From: Dyadobacter sp. CECT 9275
GTDB lineage: Bacteria > Bacteroidota > Bacteroidia > Cytophagales > Spirosomataceae
Direction: 5' to 3'
Length of the DNA stretch: 64,000 nucleotides
NCBI RefSeq assembly: GCF_907164905.1
Contig: NZ_CAJRAF010000002.1
Coordinates: forward strand, 1,054,001 to 1,118,000
Shown: positions 17,893-26,672 of the stretch, one piece after another
Position numbering within the stretch: position 1 is the first letter of the stretch
Layout of the letters: every line of letters begins with the position of its first letter
Notes under the pieces: model-generated
The model's input: only the letters and a program-made list of their open reading frames with translations
What the model was told of the DNA's origin: nothing
Databases searched by the model: none
Translations under genes and position numbers: made by a program

Positions 17893-19314
17893 CTAATTCC
17901 ATTCTTCTGCATTCATCACGCCATGTTCTTTGGCCTTGTATACGGGATTTTTGCCCTGCTTTTTCTGATTGCTGTAATCTTTCAAAGCGGCGAGGGCAGG
18001 CTTCCTCAATAGCAGTATCGCGATGATGTTCAGCCATGCCATGATGCCCACGCCAATATCACCGATCGTCCAGGCCAGCGTAGCTGTTTTGACAGACCCA
18101 TAAAATGTTGCGGCCATGATCAGCCCGCGGAGTCCCCACAAAAGCCATTTATTTTCTCCTTTTTTTAAAAGATAGCTCAGGTTTGTTTCAGCGATGTAGT
18201 AGTAAGCCATGATGGTGGTAAATGCAAAAAACAGCAGAGCTATTGAAACAAATCCACTTCCCAGGGCAGGGAATTCAGTGTTGATTGCTGCCTGGGTGTA
18301 TGCAGCACCAATGGTAAGATCATGTACATTCTCCACTAAAAATCCGCCTTTAGGATTTACAACATTATACTGCCCTGTGAAAAGGATCATTAAAGCTGTT
18401 GCGGTACAGACAAATAGCGTATCTACATACACTGAAAATGCCTGAACCAGCCCCTGTTTTACCGGGTGGCTCGCTTCCGCAGCTGCTGCGGCATGAGGAG
18501 CCGTTCCCTGGCCTGCTTCATTGGAATAGATACCCCTCTTCACCCCCCAGGAAACTGCCATTCCGAAAATACCGGCAAAAGCGGGTTCCCTATCAAAAGC
18601 GGAACGAAAGATCAACCCGAAAACGGTAGGTACCTCGGTAATGTTGAGCGCGATCACAATCAGGGCCATCAAAATATAGGCTCCTGCCATAAAAGGCACT
18701 ACAATTTCGGCCACCTTCCCTATCCTTTTTACTCCACCAAAAATAATCAGACCCAGTAAAATAGTTACCGCTCCTCCCGTGATTTCTACTGGAATGTCAA
18801 ACGCACTGTTTGCACTGATCGCAATACTATTGCTTTGTACGCCTGGCAAAAATAGTGCTGTACTCAATATAGTGGCCACGGCAAACAAACTCGCATACCA
18901 CTGAATACCCAGGCCTTTCTCAATGTAAAAAGCCGGACCTCCCCGGAATTGGCCGTCTTTCACTGTTTTATATATCTGCCCCAGGGTTGCTTCAACAAAA
19001 GCAGAAGCGGCACCCAGAAAGGCAATCGCCCACATCCAGAACACCGCACCAGGTCCTCCCATAGCAATCGCCGTGGCAACTCCGGCAATATTCCCTGTCC
19101 CCACCCTACCCGAAATGGCAATGGCAAAGGCCTGGAAAGAAGAAACCCCTTTGGCGGAAGCCTCACCCCCAAAAAGTAAACTGACCATATCTTTGATATA
19201 GCGAACCTGTAAAAACCGTGTTACAAACGAAAAATAAATACCGGTTGCAAGACATAATATAATGAGGGCATTACTCCAGATAATGTCATTAACGAAATTT
19301 ACAACTGGTTCCAT
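17893..19314 (-). CDS. Alanine/glycine:cation symporter (AGCS family)
   Basis: A 473-residue inner-membrane transporter with about eleven hydrophobic helices. The family signature is clear near residues 65-105 (FQAFAIAISGRVGTGNIAGVATAIAMGGPGAVFWMW). AFVEATLGQIYKTVKDGQFRGGPAFYIEKGLG (about 107-138) and FGMAVSWGVKRGIYSNEAGQGTAPHAAAAAEASHPVKQG (about 253-291) are also typical. The family imports L-alanine or glycine with Na+. The C-terminal 30 residues are hydrophilic and end in the cytoplasm. It stands alone, with about 170 bases of AT-rich DNA upstream that probably holds its promoter. Confidence 0.95.
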   Translation of the reverse strand: MEPVVNFVNDIIWSNALIILCLATGIYFSFVTRFLQVRYIKDMVSLLFGGEASAKGVSSFQAFAIAISGRVGTGNIAGVATAIAMGGPGAVFWMWAIAFLGAASAFVEATLGQIYKTVKDGQFRGGPAFYIEKGLGIQWYASLFAVATILSTALFLPGVQSNSIAISANSAFDIPVEITGGAVTILLGLIIFGGVKRIGKVAEIVVPFMAGAYILMALIVIALNITEVPTVFGLIFRSAFDREPAFAGIFGMAVSWGVKRGIYSNEAGQGTAPHAAAAAEASHPVKQGLVQAFSVYVDTLFVCTATALMILFTGQYNVVNPKGGFLVENVHDLTIGAAYTQAAINTEFPALGSGFVSIALLFFAFTTIMAYYYIAETNLSYLLKKGENKWLLWGLRGLIMAATFYGSVKTATLAWTIGDIGVGIMAWLNIIAILLLRKPALAALKDYSNQKKQGKNPVYKAKEHGVMNAEEWN

Positions 19315-19485
19315 AAACGATGAGGCAGGGAGAGGATTAACATGTAAAATTTTATTTGAAAACGATAAAGTAAATATAAATATGCCAAATAGCCACCAAA
19401 GGATACTTTTATATATGTAATATCTCGAAATAGTACCATTTGTAAAATGAGTGACATAAGATCCCCCACTGTATTCCCGAAGAAG

Positions 19486-20163
19486 TCAGTGCATCAGCCT
19501 CTCAATGTCTTTTAATTCACCAAACAACACCAGAATTTCGTTTTCGTGCAGCACCGTTTCGGGTGTAGCAATTCCGGAAGCTCTTTTGAAAATACGAGCG
19601 AAACCGTTTTCCGATTCTTTGGAAATTTTCAGTACCGTCAGCACAATCACATTGTAACGTTTGGTGAGATCCGCCTCCGCCAGGCTCATTCCAAGGTAAC
19701 GGGCTGGTACCCGTGTTTCTATGATACTATATTTTTCTGAAATTTTGAAGGAATCTACAATCCCTGCATTGTCCAGCCGCATGGCAAGTCTTTCAGCCGA
19801 CTCTTCCTCAGGCAGTACGTATTCTTCAATCTGCATAGCCTCAAGAACTGTCTTTTGCAAATCGGAAACCACCCGGCCAATGATCTTTTGTATACCAAGC
19901 TGTTTTAGCAATGCCGTAGTGAGCAGCGAGGCCCCTTCATCCTCTCCAATGGCAACAATTACTGCGTCTGCATCTTTCAATGGCAGCGCGCTCACTGCAT
20001 TTTTGTCGGTACAATCCATACAGACGGTATGGGTAATCCTTTCCTTGAGCTGCTCCACTTTTTGCATATTGTTATCGACACCGATCGTTTCATGCCCGAG
20101 CTCAGTGAGCCGGATGGCGAGTGATCTGCCGAAATTCCCTAAACCAAATATTACATATTTCAT
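19486..20163 (-). CDS. trkA: TrkA/KtrA-type potassium channel regulator
   Basis: A 225-residue cytoplasmic protein. The N-terminal RCK Rossmann domain shows YVIFGLGNFGRSLAIRLTELGHETIGVDNN (residues 3-32), with the dinucleotide-binding Gly pattern and the acidic residue ending strand 2. DADAVIVAIGEDEGASLLTTALLKQLGIQKIIGRV (about 70-104) follows. The C-terminal TrkA-C (RCK_C) domain spans about 140-225. It would gate the membrane subunit TrkH encoded immediately upstream (10 bases apart, same strand) in response to NAD(H) or ATP/ADP. The size and single RCK domain favour the Ktr-like type over the double-domain E. coli TrkA. Confidence 0.93.
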   Translation of the reverse strand: MKYVIFGLGNFGRSLAIRLTELGHETIGVDNNMQKVEQLKERITHTVCMDCTDKNAVSALPLKDADAVIVAIGEDEGASLLTTALLKQLGIQKIIGRVVSDLQKTVLEAMQIEEYVLPEEESAERLAMRLDNAGIVDSFKISEKYSIIETRVPARYLGMSLAEADLTKRYNVIVLTVLKISKESENGFARIFKRASGIATPETVLHENEILVLFGELKDIERLMH

Positions 20164-20173
20164 GACAATCTTT

Positions 20174-21964
20174 TCAAAGGTTTATTTGCTCAGAAGGTAA
20201 CTGGTAATTTTTTGGTTTTACTTTCCTGACCAACGCTACCAGCAAGGTGAGCGATCCTACCCTGCCGACAAACATCGTCAGGACGATGATCAGCTTTCCG
20301 GCGTTACTGAGCTGATGGGTAATGCCCAGGCTGAGCCCTGTGGTGCTATAAGCGGAGAAGGTCTCAAATGCGAGTGATATCAGGTTTTTGTCAGGATCTG
20401 TAATTGATAACATAAATATGGACACACCCAGAAAAATCAACGACAATGAAATGATTCCAAGCGCACGGGAAACCGATTTGGACGACACCCTCCTTCCGAA
20501 AATCTCTATGCGGTCCTGCCCTCTTGCCACGCTGATGATATTCAGCGTGGCCAACGCGAAGGTAGTAACTTTCACTCCCCCGCCTGTTGAGCCCGGAGCC
20601 GCACCGATCCACATGAGAAGGAAGATCAGCATGATCGTAGGAAAGGCCAAATCACCCATTTCAACGGTATTGAATCCAGAAGTACGGGGACTGGTTCCGA
20701 TGAATAAAGCAGTAGTTACTTTCCCGAGATACGAGTGATGCTGGCGAAGTGTATGGTTGAATTCGAGAATAAATACCAATACAAAACCACTCAAAATCAA
20801 AAGCAAAGTCGTATAGGCAATTATTTTTGAATTAAAAGCCATCACCCGTCCCCTAAAGACAAAGGGCCGCCCGTATCTGATCTTTTGATAGATGTTAAAC
20901 AACCATCTTCTGACAAACTCGTAAGTGTTAAAAATAATCTCGAACCCAAGGCCTCCCATCACATATAACATAATAACAGCCAGCTGAAGGCCATAGTTAA
21001 ATTTCACTGATGGATGGCTGAGCCCTTCAGGCAAGGTAGAAAATCCGGCATTACAGAAAGCGGTAATGGCATGAAAAAGAGTAAAATAAAAGTGTTCAGA
21101 AGCATTTGTAAACTGCGCCGGATCCAGGCTCAGATAGATGAGCACACCGCCGAGCATTTCAAAAATAAACGTAACAAACACAATTTTGTATAGTGTTGAA
21201 ATAACCGAGCTCACCTTGTTCTCACCGATCAGTTCGGTAAACATCAGTTGGTTCTTGTAAGAAAAACCTCCCGAAAAAAAATAACCGAAAAAGCCGGTAA
21301 AAGTCATGATTCCTAAGCCACCGATCTGCACCAAAATGAGGATCACAGACTGGCCAAACCGTGTAAGCTCACAGGAGATATCAATGGATGACAGCCCGGT
21401 GATACAAACAGAACTGGTTGCAAGAAAAAGGGCGTCAATAAAGCCCATCTGCTGCCCTACGGTAGATTTAGGCAAAAGCAAGAGGGCAGTGCCGGCGAGT
21501 ATCAAAACTAAAAAACTAAGTACAAAAAGCAGTGTTGGATTGAAATAGAAATGATCAAAAAACAGACCCCTCTTAGAAATCTCGACGATCAATAATGAAA
21601 AAACACCCAGGTACATCCATTCGGGTTTCACCAGCAGTGTGCCATCTGCCCCTGAAAAATAAGAGCTGCCGGCAATGGTAATCGCAATAAAATAAAGGCA
21701 CAGTAATGCCTCCACCGTCTGAGCAATAGAGAAAGTCCCGATTTTAAACAGGGTAATGGTTTTCACGAACAGCACTACTGCGAAAAATAAAAAACACCAT
21801 TCCAGCGCACGGTTGATATTTTGCGTTAACCCGGGATCGGTGTTATAGCCAATGTGAAAAATGATCACCACGGCACTTATCAGGCTCGTCATCAGTATAA
21901 ATCGATCCAGCAATACCCGCAGATAACTTACTCCATTATTCATATATTCTCTGAGTATTCTCAC
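20174..21964 (-). CDS. trkH: TrkH/KtrB-type potassium transporter subunit
   Basis: A 596-residue membrane protein. About 150 N-terminal residues form extra helices before the pore module. The four pore-loop repeats are recognisable by their filter regions: ATSSVCITGLSSIDIS (about residue 190), FHAITAFCNAGFSTLPEG (about 298), FIGTSPRTSGFNTVEMGD (about 430) and FETFSAYSTTGLSLGITHQ (about 538), each with the conserved Gly. Together with the TrkA-like protein it forms a K+ uptake system. A second Met at residue 8 (21943) could be the true start. It is divergent from the DUF389 gene with only about 35 bases between starts, so the promoters must overlap coding sequence or each other. Confidence 0.93.
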   Translation of the reverse strand: MRILREYMNNGVSYLRVLLDRFILMTSLISAVVIIFHIGYNTDPGLTQNINRALEWCFLFFAVVLFVKTITLFKIGTFSIAQTVEALLCLYFIAITIAGSSYFSGADGTLLVKPEWMYLGVFSLLIVEISKRGLFFDHFYFNPTLLFVLSFLVLILAGTALLLLPKSTVGQQMGFIDALFLATSSVCITGLSSIDISCELTRFGQSVILILVQIGGLGIMTFTGFFGYFFSGGFSYKNQLMFTELIGENKVSSVISTLYKIVFVTFIFEMLGGVLIYLSLDPAQFTNASEHFYFTLFHAITAFCNAGFSTLPEGLSHPSVKFNYGLQLAVIMLYVMGGLGFEIIFNTYEFVRRWLFNIYQKIRYGRPFVFRGRVMAFNSKIIAYTTLLLILSGFVLVFILEFNHTLRQHHSYLGKVTTALFIGTSPRTSGFNTVEMGDLAFPTIMLIFLLMWIGAAPGSTGGGVKVTTFALATLNIISVARGQDRIEIFGRRVSSKSVSRALGIISLSLIFLGVSIFMLSITDPDKNLISLAFETFSAYSTTGLSLGITHQLSNAGKLIIVLTMFVGRVGSLTLLVALVRKVKPKNYQLPSEQINL

Positions 21965-21999
21965 ACAAACATAAGATTATTAAGCATCAATTGTGGTTA

Positions 22000-23388
22000 A
22001 TGGATATATTGCCGGCAAAAATTGATCTCAACCTATTTACATTTTTATCAAAACAAACGCAGTGGCTGATGGGCGTAAATAAAGTACTTGAACGTTTTGA
22101 TATCTCCTCCGAACGAGAAGAATACACGGTTATCCATGATGTGGTAGAAAGCGGAATCGAATTTAAAGGTACTAACCTTTGGATCCTGATATTTGCCATA
22201 TTTATTGCCTCTGTGGGCCTCAATGTAAACTCTACCGCGGTAATCATAGGCGCCATGCTCATTTCTCCGCTCATGGGCCCCATTCTCGGAATGGGTTACA
22301 GCATAGCCACTTACGACTTCGCCTTATTTAAAAAGGCGCTGGTCAATTATCTTTTTGCCATCGTAGCTGGCTTACTGACGTCGGGGCTTTATTTCTTTGT
22401 AACACCTATTTACCAGGCTCATTCGGAACTCCTGGCGCGTACACAGCCCAATATTTATGACGTAATCATAGCTCTGATCGGTGGTTTGGCCGGAATCGTT
22501 GCCATTTCAAGCAGGAATAAAGGCAATGTAATTCCTGGTGTAGCAATTGCAACAGCGCTCATGCCCCCCTTATGCACGGCTGGTTACGGACTTTCCACCG
22601 GCAATTGGCCCTTCCTTTTTGGGGCTCTTTACCTGCTGACCATCAATACTGTTTTTATTGGGAGTGCAACCCTTATCACCGTCAGGCTGCTCAGATATCC
22701 CATACACAATTATGCTGACCAGCATAAGAGACGCATAGCCAACCGCTGGGTTTCGTTTATTGCCTTGCTCACCGCCGTTCCCAGTATTTATTATGGATAC
22801 CTGTTGGTTCAGAAGGAGAATTTTATCCAGAATTCCAATAATTTCATTGCCAACGAAAGTTATATTGAGGGAGACTTCCTGCTAAAGAACGAATTGAATC
22901 CTGCCCTGAAACAAATCAAACTCATCTATGGTGGTAAAACGATTGGTGAGGCCGAAAAACAGCGCCTAGTTAAACGAAAAGCGATTTACGGACTCCATGA
23001 CGCCACTTTAATTATTCAGCAGGGCTTTTCTATCAATGATGTTTCTAACGAGCTGAGCCAGACTGAAAGATACCAAGCCGAAATCAACCGCCTCAAAGCC
23101 CAACTCGGTTCAACCATTCAAAAGCAAGACAGCATAAGCAATTTTAAAAAAATGGGAAACACACTCTTTAGGGAGATCAGGCCACTTTTCCCTGAAGTAA
23201 GGTATTGCTCTGCCGACAAGCAGACCTTTTACAACGGCGCTAGTCAGCAGAGACATTTCACAGTGGTGGTTTTAGGCACAACAAACCCTAAAAAGACAAC
23301 CCGCGACATACCCCGCATAAGCAGCTGGCTCAAAATGAGGTTAAAAAGCGACTCACTCAAACTCTATGTTGAAAGATCTACATTTTAG
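22000..23388 (+). CDS. DUF389 domain membrane protein
   Basis: A 462-residue protein. The N-terminal part (about 1-45) is soluble. The DUF389 membrane region (about 50-260) shows GTNLWILIFAIFIASVGLNVNSTAVIIGAMLISPLMGPILGMGYSIATYD, LIGGLAGIVAISSRNKGNVIPGVAIATALMPPLCTAGYGLSTG, and LLTINTVFIGSATLITVRLLRYP. The family is widespread and its transported molecule, if any, is not established. The last 190 residues are soluble with a predicted coiled-coil stretch (SNELSQTERYQAEINRLKAQLGSTIQKQDSISNFKK), which is unlike the shortest family members. The ATG at 22000 is preferred to an in-frame TTG at 21991. It lies inside a cluster of ion-transport genes, which suggests but does not prove a role in ion balance. 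Confidence 0.85.
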   Translation: MDILPAKIDLNLFTFLSKQTQWLMGVNKVLERFDISSEREEYTVIHDVVESGIEFKGTNLWILIFAIFIASVGLNVNSTAVIIGAMLISPLMGPILGMGYSIATYDFALFKKALVNYLFAIVAGLLTSGLYFFVTPIYQAHSELLARTQPNIYDVIIALIGGLAGIVAISSRNKGNVIPGVAIATALMPPLCTAGYGLSTGNWPFLFGALYLLTINTVFIGSATLITVRLLRYPIHNYADQHKRRIANRWVSFIALLTAVPSIYYGYLLVQKENFIQNSNNFIANESYIEGDFLLKNELNPALKQIKLIYGGKTIGEAEKQRLVKRKAIYGLHDATLIIQQGFSINDVSNELSQTERYQAEINRLKAQLGSTIQKQDSISNFKKMGNTLFREIRPLFPEVRYCSADKQTFYNGASQQRHFTVVVLGTTNPKKTTRDIPRISSWLKMRLKSDSLKLYVERSTF

Positions 23389-23857
23389 GATACTCCGTAC
23401 TATTCCATACCCATTTGGGTTTGTTACCACTCCAACCACAGACAGGCTGAGTCGAAAAAGACTCTGATGGTTTGAACGAAGAAAATAATATTAATAATGG
23501 CAAAACTTAAATTAAATCAAGATTTTCGCAGGAAACTGATCGCAGCCGCGGTCATTACCACATAAAAACCATTATTTTAGGGCACCAATGCTGTTGTTTT
23601 ACCAGACATATCACATGAGATGTTCTTCACCCACGGGGAGTCCACCCTGAAGAACTCCCGGGATTTTTCACACCAATGCTTAAGAACGGAAGTAATCCTT
23701 ACATCCCATTATAGCTATCGCTCACTATACAAAATAACGGTTCGGTAATTGGAACAACTGTTTTTTACAGGTTGAAAGCCAGTATTATCCAAGGCGTGAG
23801 TAGTCTGAATAAATAAGCGGAAAATTACTCCTCCAAATCATCTATAACCTCATATAT
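23389..23857. other. Intergenic region with terminator-like hairpins
   Basis: About 470 bases without a gene. Three short inverted repeats are seen: ACCCA/TGGGT at 23409-23420, GAGTC/GACTC at 23449-23464, and GGGAGT/ACTCCC at 23636-23659, the last followed by a T-rich stretch. One of them may end the DUF389 transcript. The sulP promoter should lie near the right end, but no clear consensus is seen. Confidence 0.4.
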
Positions 23858-25387
23858 ATGAAAGGTTACTTCAATCTCTTTGACTTTAAACAAAAGGTTA
23901 ATTATAAAACTGAAATTCTGGCAGGTCTTACTGTCGCCATGACGATGATGCCTGAATCGCTCTCATTTGCCATTCTTGCGGGTTTCCCTCCCCTTGTGGG
24001 TCTTTATGCAGCATTTATAATGGGGTTAGTCACCTCCATTTTTGGAGGCCGACCCGGGCTGGTGTCCGGAGGAGCTGGTGCAACAGTCATTGTCCTGATA
24101 GCTCTAATGAAATCTCACGGAATTGAATATGTTTTCGCGGCAGTTGCCCTGGCTGGTGTTGTACAAATTCTGGTGGGGATCTTTAAGTTTGGGAAGTTCA
24201 TCCGCCTGGTCCCACAGCCTGTTATGTATGGCTTTGTGAACGGATTGGCTGTTATTATTTTTGTATCTCAGCTACAGCAGTTTAAATCGGTTAGCAACGG
24301 AGAGCCCACCTGGCTGACAGGTACACCGCTGCTGATTATGGCAGGCCTGGTATTACTTACTATTGCTATCATTATTTTACTCCCTAAGGTTACCAAAGCC
24401 GTTCCTCCGTCATTGGCAGCGATCATTGTTGTTTTTATTGTTGTACTAGGGTTTCAGATCGACACGAAAACGGTGAAGGACATTGCGTCCATTAGTGGCG
24501 GCTTCCTTCCTTTTCATATCCCGCAGGTACCATTCAATTTTTCCACCTTTCAACTAATATTTCCGTATGCCTTAATTATGGCAGCTGTCGGTTTGACGGA
24601 AGGGTTGCTAACACTCAACCTGGTAGACGAGCTGACCGCCACGCGAGGGAATGGAAACAGAGAATGTCTTGCACAGGGGGGTGCCAATATATTGAACGGG
24701 TTTTTCTTTGGCATGGGTGGCTGTCCCATGATTGCCCAGACGCTTGTAAATCTTTCAGCAGGTGCTAGAGCCCGGTTATCCGGAATCATTGCGTCGATGA
24801 CCATCCTGATGATCATCCTTTTTGGTGCGCCGGTCATTGAACAGGTTCCTATGGCAGCACTGACTGGTGTGATGATCATGGTTGCGATTGGAACTTTTGA
24901 ATGGGCCAGCTTCCGATTCATTAACAAAATGCCGAAACAGGATATTTTTGTAGGCATGCTTGTTGCGGTGATCACGATTTACCTTCATAACCTGGCTTTG
25001 GCAGTTCTGATCGGTGTGGTAATATCTGCTCTGGTTTTTGCCTGGGAAAGTGCAAAACGTATTCGTGCCCATAAATCGGTTGATGAAAACGGCGTTAAAT
25101 ATTATAAGATTTACGGTCCCGTTTTCTTTGGTTCCGTCACTGCATTCCATGAGAAGTTCGATGTGCTGGGTGATCCGCAAGAGGTTATAATAGATTTCTC
25201 GGAAAGCCGTGTTGCAGATATGTCGGGGATCGAAGCGCTTAATAAAATCACCGAAAAATATACCAAGGCAGGAAAGAAGATACATTTAAAGTACCTCAGT
25301 CCAGACTGCAGACAATTACTTGCCAATGCTCAGGACGTTATTGAAATAAATATCATTGAAGACCCTGCTTACCATGTTGCCATATAA
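23858..25387 (+). CDS. SulP family anion transporter with STAS domain
   Basis: A 509-residue membrane transporter. The SulP signature region lies near residues 18-75 (TEILAGLTVAMTMMPESLSFAILAGFPPLVGLYAAFIMGLVTSIFGGRPGLVSGGAGATVIV). The middle has NILNGFFFGMGGCPMIAQTLVNLSAGARARLSGI (about 282-315), also typical. A C-terminal STAS domain (about 410-509) contains VIIDFSESRVADMSGIEALNKI, with the Ser found in STAS domains. The family moves sulfate, bicarbonate or other anions with H+ or Na+. No carbonic anhydrase partner is present, so the anion cannot be named. nhaA follows after 75 bases on the same strand, and Na+-linked bicarbonate transport with the antiporter as Na+ exporter is one possible logic. 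Confidence 0.93.
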   Translation: MKGYFNLFDFKQKVNYKTEILAGLTVAMTMMPESLSFAILAGFPPLVGLYAAFIMGLVTSIFGGRPGLVSGGAGATVIVLIALMKSHGIEYVFAAVALAGVVQILVGIFKFGKFIRLVPQPVMYGFVNGLAVIIFVSQLQQFKSVSNGEPTWLTGTPLLIMAGLVLLTIAIIILLPKVTKAVPPSLAAIIVVFIVVLGFQIDTKTVKDIASISGGFLPFHIPQVPFNFSTFQLIFPYALIMAAVGLTEGLLTLNLVDELTATRGNGNRECLAQGGANILNGFFFGMGGCPMIAQTLVNLSAGARARLSGIIASMTILMIILFGAPVIEQVPMAALTGVMIMVAIGTFEWASFRFINKMPKQDIFVGMLVAVITIYLHNLALAVLIGVVISALVFAWESAKRIRAHKSVDENGVKYYKIYGPVFFGSVTAFHEKFDVLGDPQEVIIDFSESRVADMSGIEALNKITEKYTKAGKKIHLKYLSPDCRQLLANAQDVIEINIIEDPAYHVAI

Positions 25388-25462
25388 CATAAGGTCAAAA
25401 AACACCGGGTCAAATTGAAACTAAAATTCGATATGCGGAATATTTTTAACTAATTTTAGCCT

Positions 25463-26659
25463 ATGAGCAGAATCAACTTAGGAGCTTTCAAGTATTTTTT
25501 CAAATCAAATTCTACCGGCGGCATTATTCTGATTGCCTGTGTGCTGCTATCGCTGATCATTGCCAATACCGGAGCAGGCCCGCATTTTGATCACTTCCTT
25601 GCTTATCAAATAGGTGCGGATATTTCAGGCGTTAACCTTCGATACCCGGTTTCCCTGTGGATCAACGATGGCCTGATGGCTATCTTTTTTCTTCTGGTCG
25701 GGCTGGAAATTAAACGGGAACTCATAGAAGGAGAGCTATCTTCCGTAAAAAAGGCGACTCTCCCCATTGTTGCGGCTTTGGGCGGGGTGCTGGTGCCTGC
25801 TTCCATATATTATGCTATTAACAGCGGCAGCCCGACAGCCAGTGGCTGGGGCATTCCCATGGCCACCGACATTGCCTTTGCTTTGGCAATCCTTTCCTTA
25901 CTTGGCAAGAAAGTCCCGGCATCTTTGAAAATATTTTTGTCTGCTTTGGCGATCGTAGACGATTTAATGGCAATTCTTGTGATAGCCATCTTTTATTCGT
26001 CGGACCTGCACTATATATACCTACTCTATGCCGGGGCAATATTTATATTTCTGTTGGTTATCAATAAAGCAGGCGTAAAAAATCTGGCGGCTTACCTGAT
26101 CCCCGGTGTATTGATCTGGTATTTCATCCATCATTCTGGTGTGCATGCCACCATTGCCGGGGTGCTGACGGCCTTTGCCATTCCTACCACGCCCGATTCT
26201 AAAGAATCTCCGCTCGAAAAGCTTGAACATACCCTGGCAAATCCCGTCAATTTTATCATCATGCCATTGTTCGCCCTGGCCAATACCAACATTAAGTTTG
26301 AAACAGGCATGGTTGAAGGACTGACAACCGTACTGGGGCTGGGGATTATTGCGGGTTTGGTTATTGGCAAGCCGTTAGGAATTACATTGTTTTCCTGGAT
26401 CATTGTAAAAATGGGGGCAGCAAAAATGCCAGGCGGCGCCAACTGGAAACATCTCATCGGCTTGGGTATGCTCGGTGGGGTTGGTTTTACCATGTCCGTT
26501 TTTATTGCCCTGTTATCCTTTCCCGGAGCGCATTTCATTTTATCCGAAGCAAAATTTGCAATTCTCACGGGTTCTGTTTTGTCCGGAACGCTGGGCTACT
26601 TCTGGCTTAAATCGTTGGCGAAGGCAAAAAAAGTTAACCCAAGTCTGCGCAGAAGGTAA
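25463..26659 (+). CDS. nhaA: NhaA Na+/H+ antiporter
   Basis: A 398-residue inner-membrane antiporter of normal family length. Typical blocks are LWINDGLMAIFFLLVGLEIKRELIEGELS (about residues 66-94), GWGIPMATDIAFALAILSLLG (about 128-148), and KIFLSALAIVDDLMAILVIAIFYS (about 155-178) with the two adjacent Asp residues that bind Na+/H+. NFIIMPLFALANTNI and LIGLGMLGGVGFTMSVFIALLSF lie near the C-terminus. It exports Na+ in exchange for two H+ and protects against alkaline and salt stress. The stop is 13 bases from that of the convergent outer-membrane protein gene. Confidence 0.97.
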   Translation: MSRINLGAFKYFFKSNSTGGIILIACVLLSLIIANTGAGPHFDHFLAYQIGADISGVNLRYPVSLWINDGLMAIFFLLVGLEIKRELIEGELSSVKKATLPIVAALGGVLVPASIYYAINSGSPTASGWGIPMATDIAFALAILSLLGKKVPASLKIFLSALAIVDDLMAILVIAIFYSSDLHYIYLLYAGAIFIFLLVINKAGVKNLAAYLIPGVLIWYFIHHSGVHATIAGVLTAFAIPTTPDSKESPLEKLEHTLANPVNFIIMPLFALANTNIKFETGMVEGLTTVLGLGIIAGLVIGKPLGITLFSWIIVKMGAAKMPGGANWKHLIGLGMLGGVGFTMSVFIALLSFPGAHFILSEAKFAILTGSVLSGTLGYFWLKSLAKAKKVNPSLRRR

Positions 26660-26672
26660 GAGACAGATTAAT

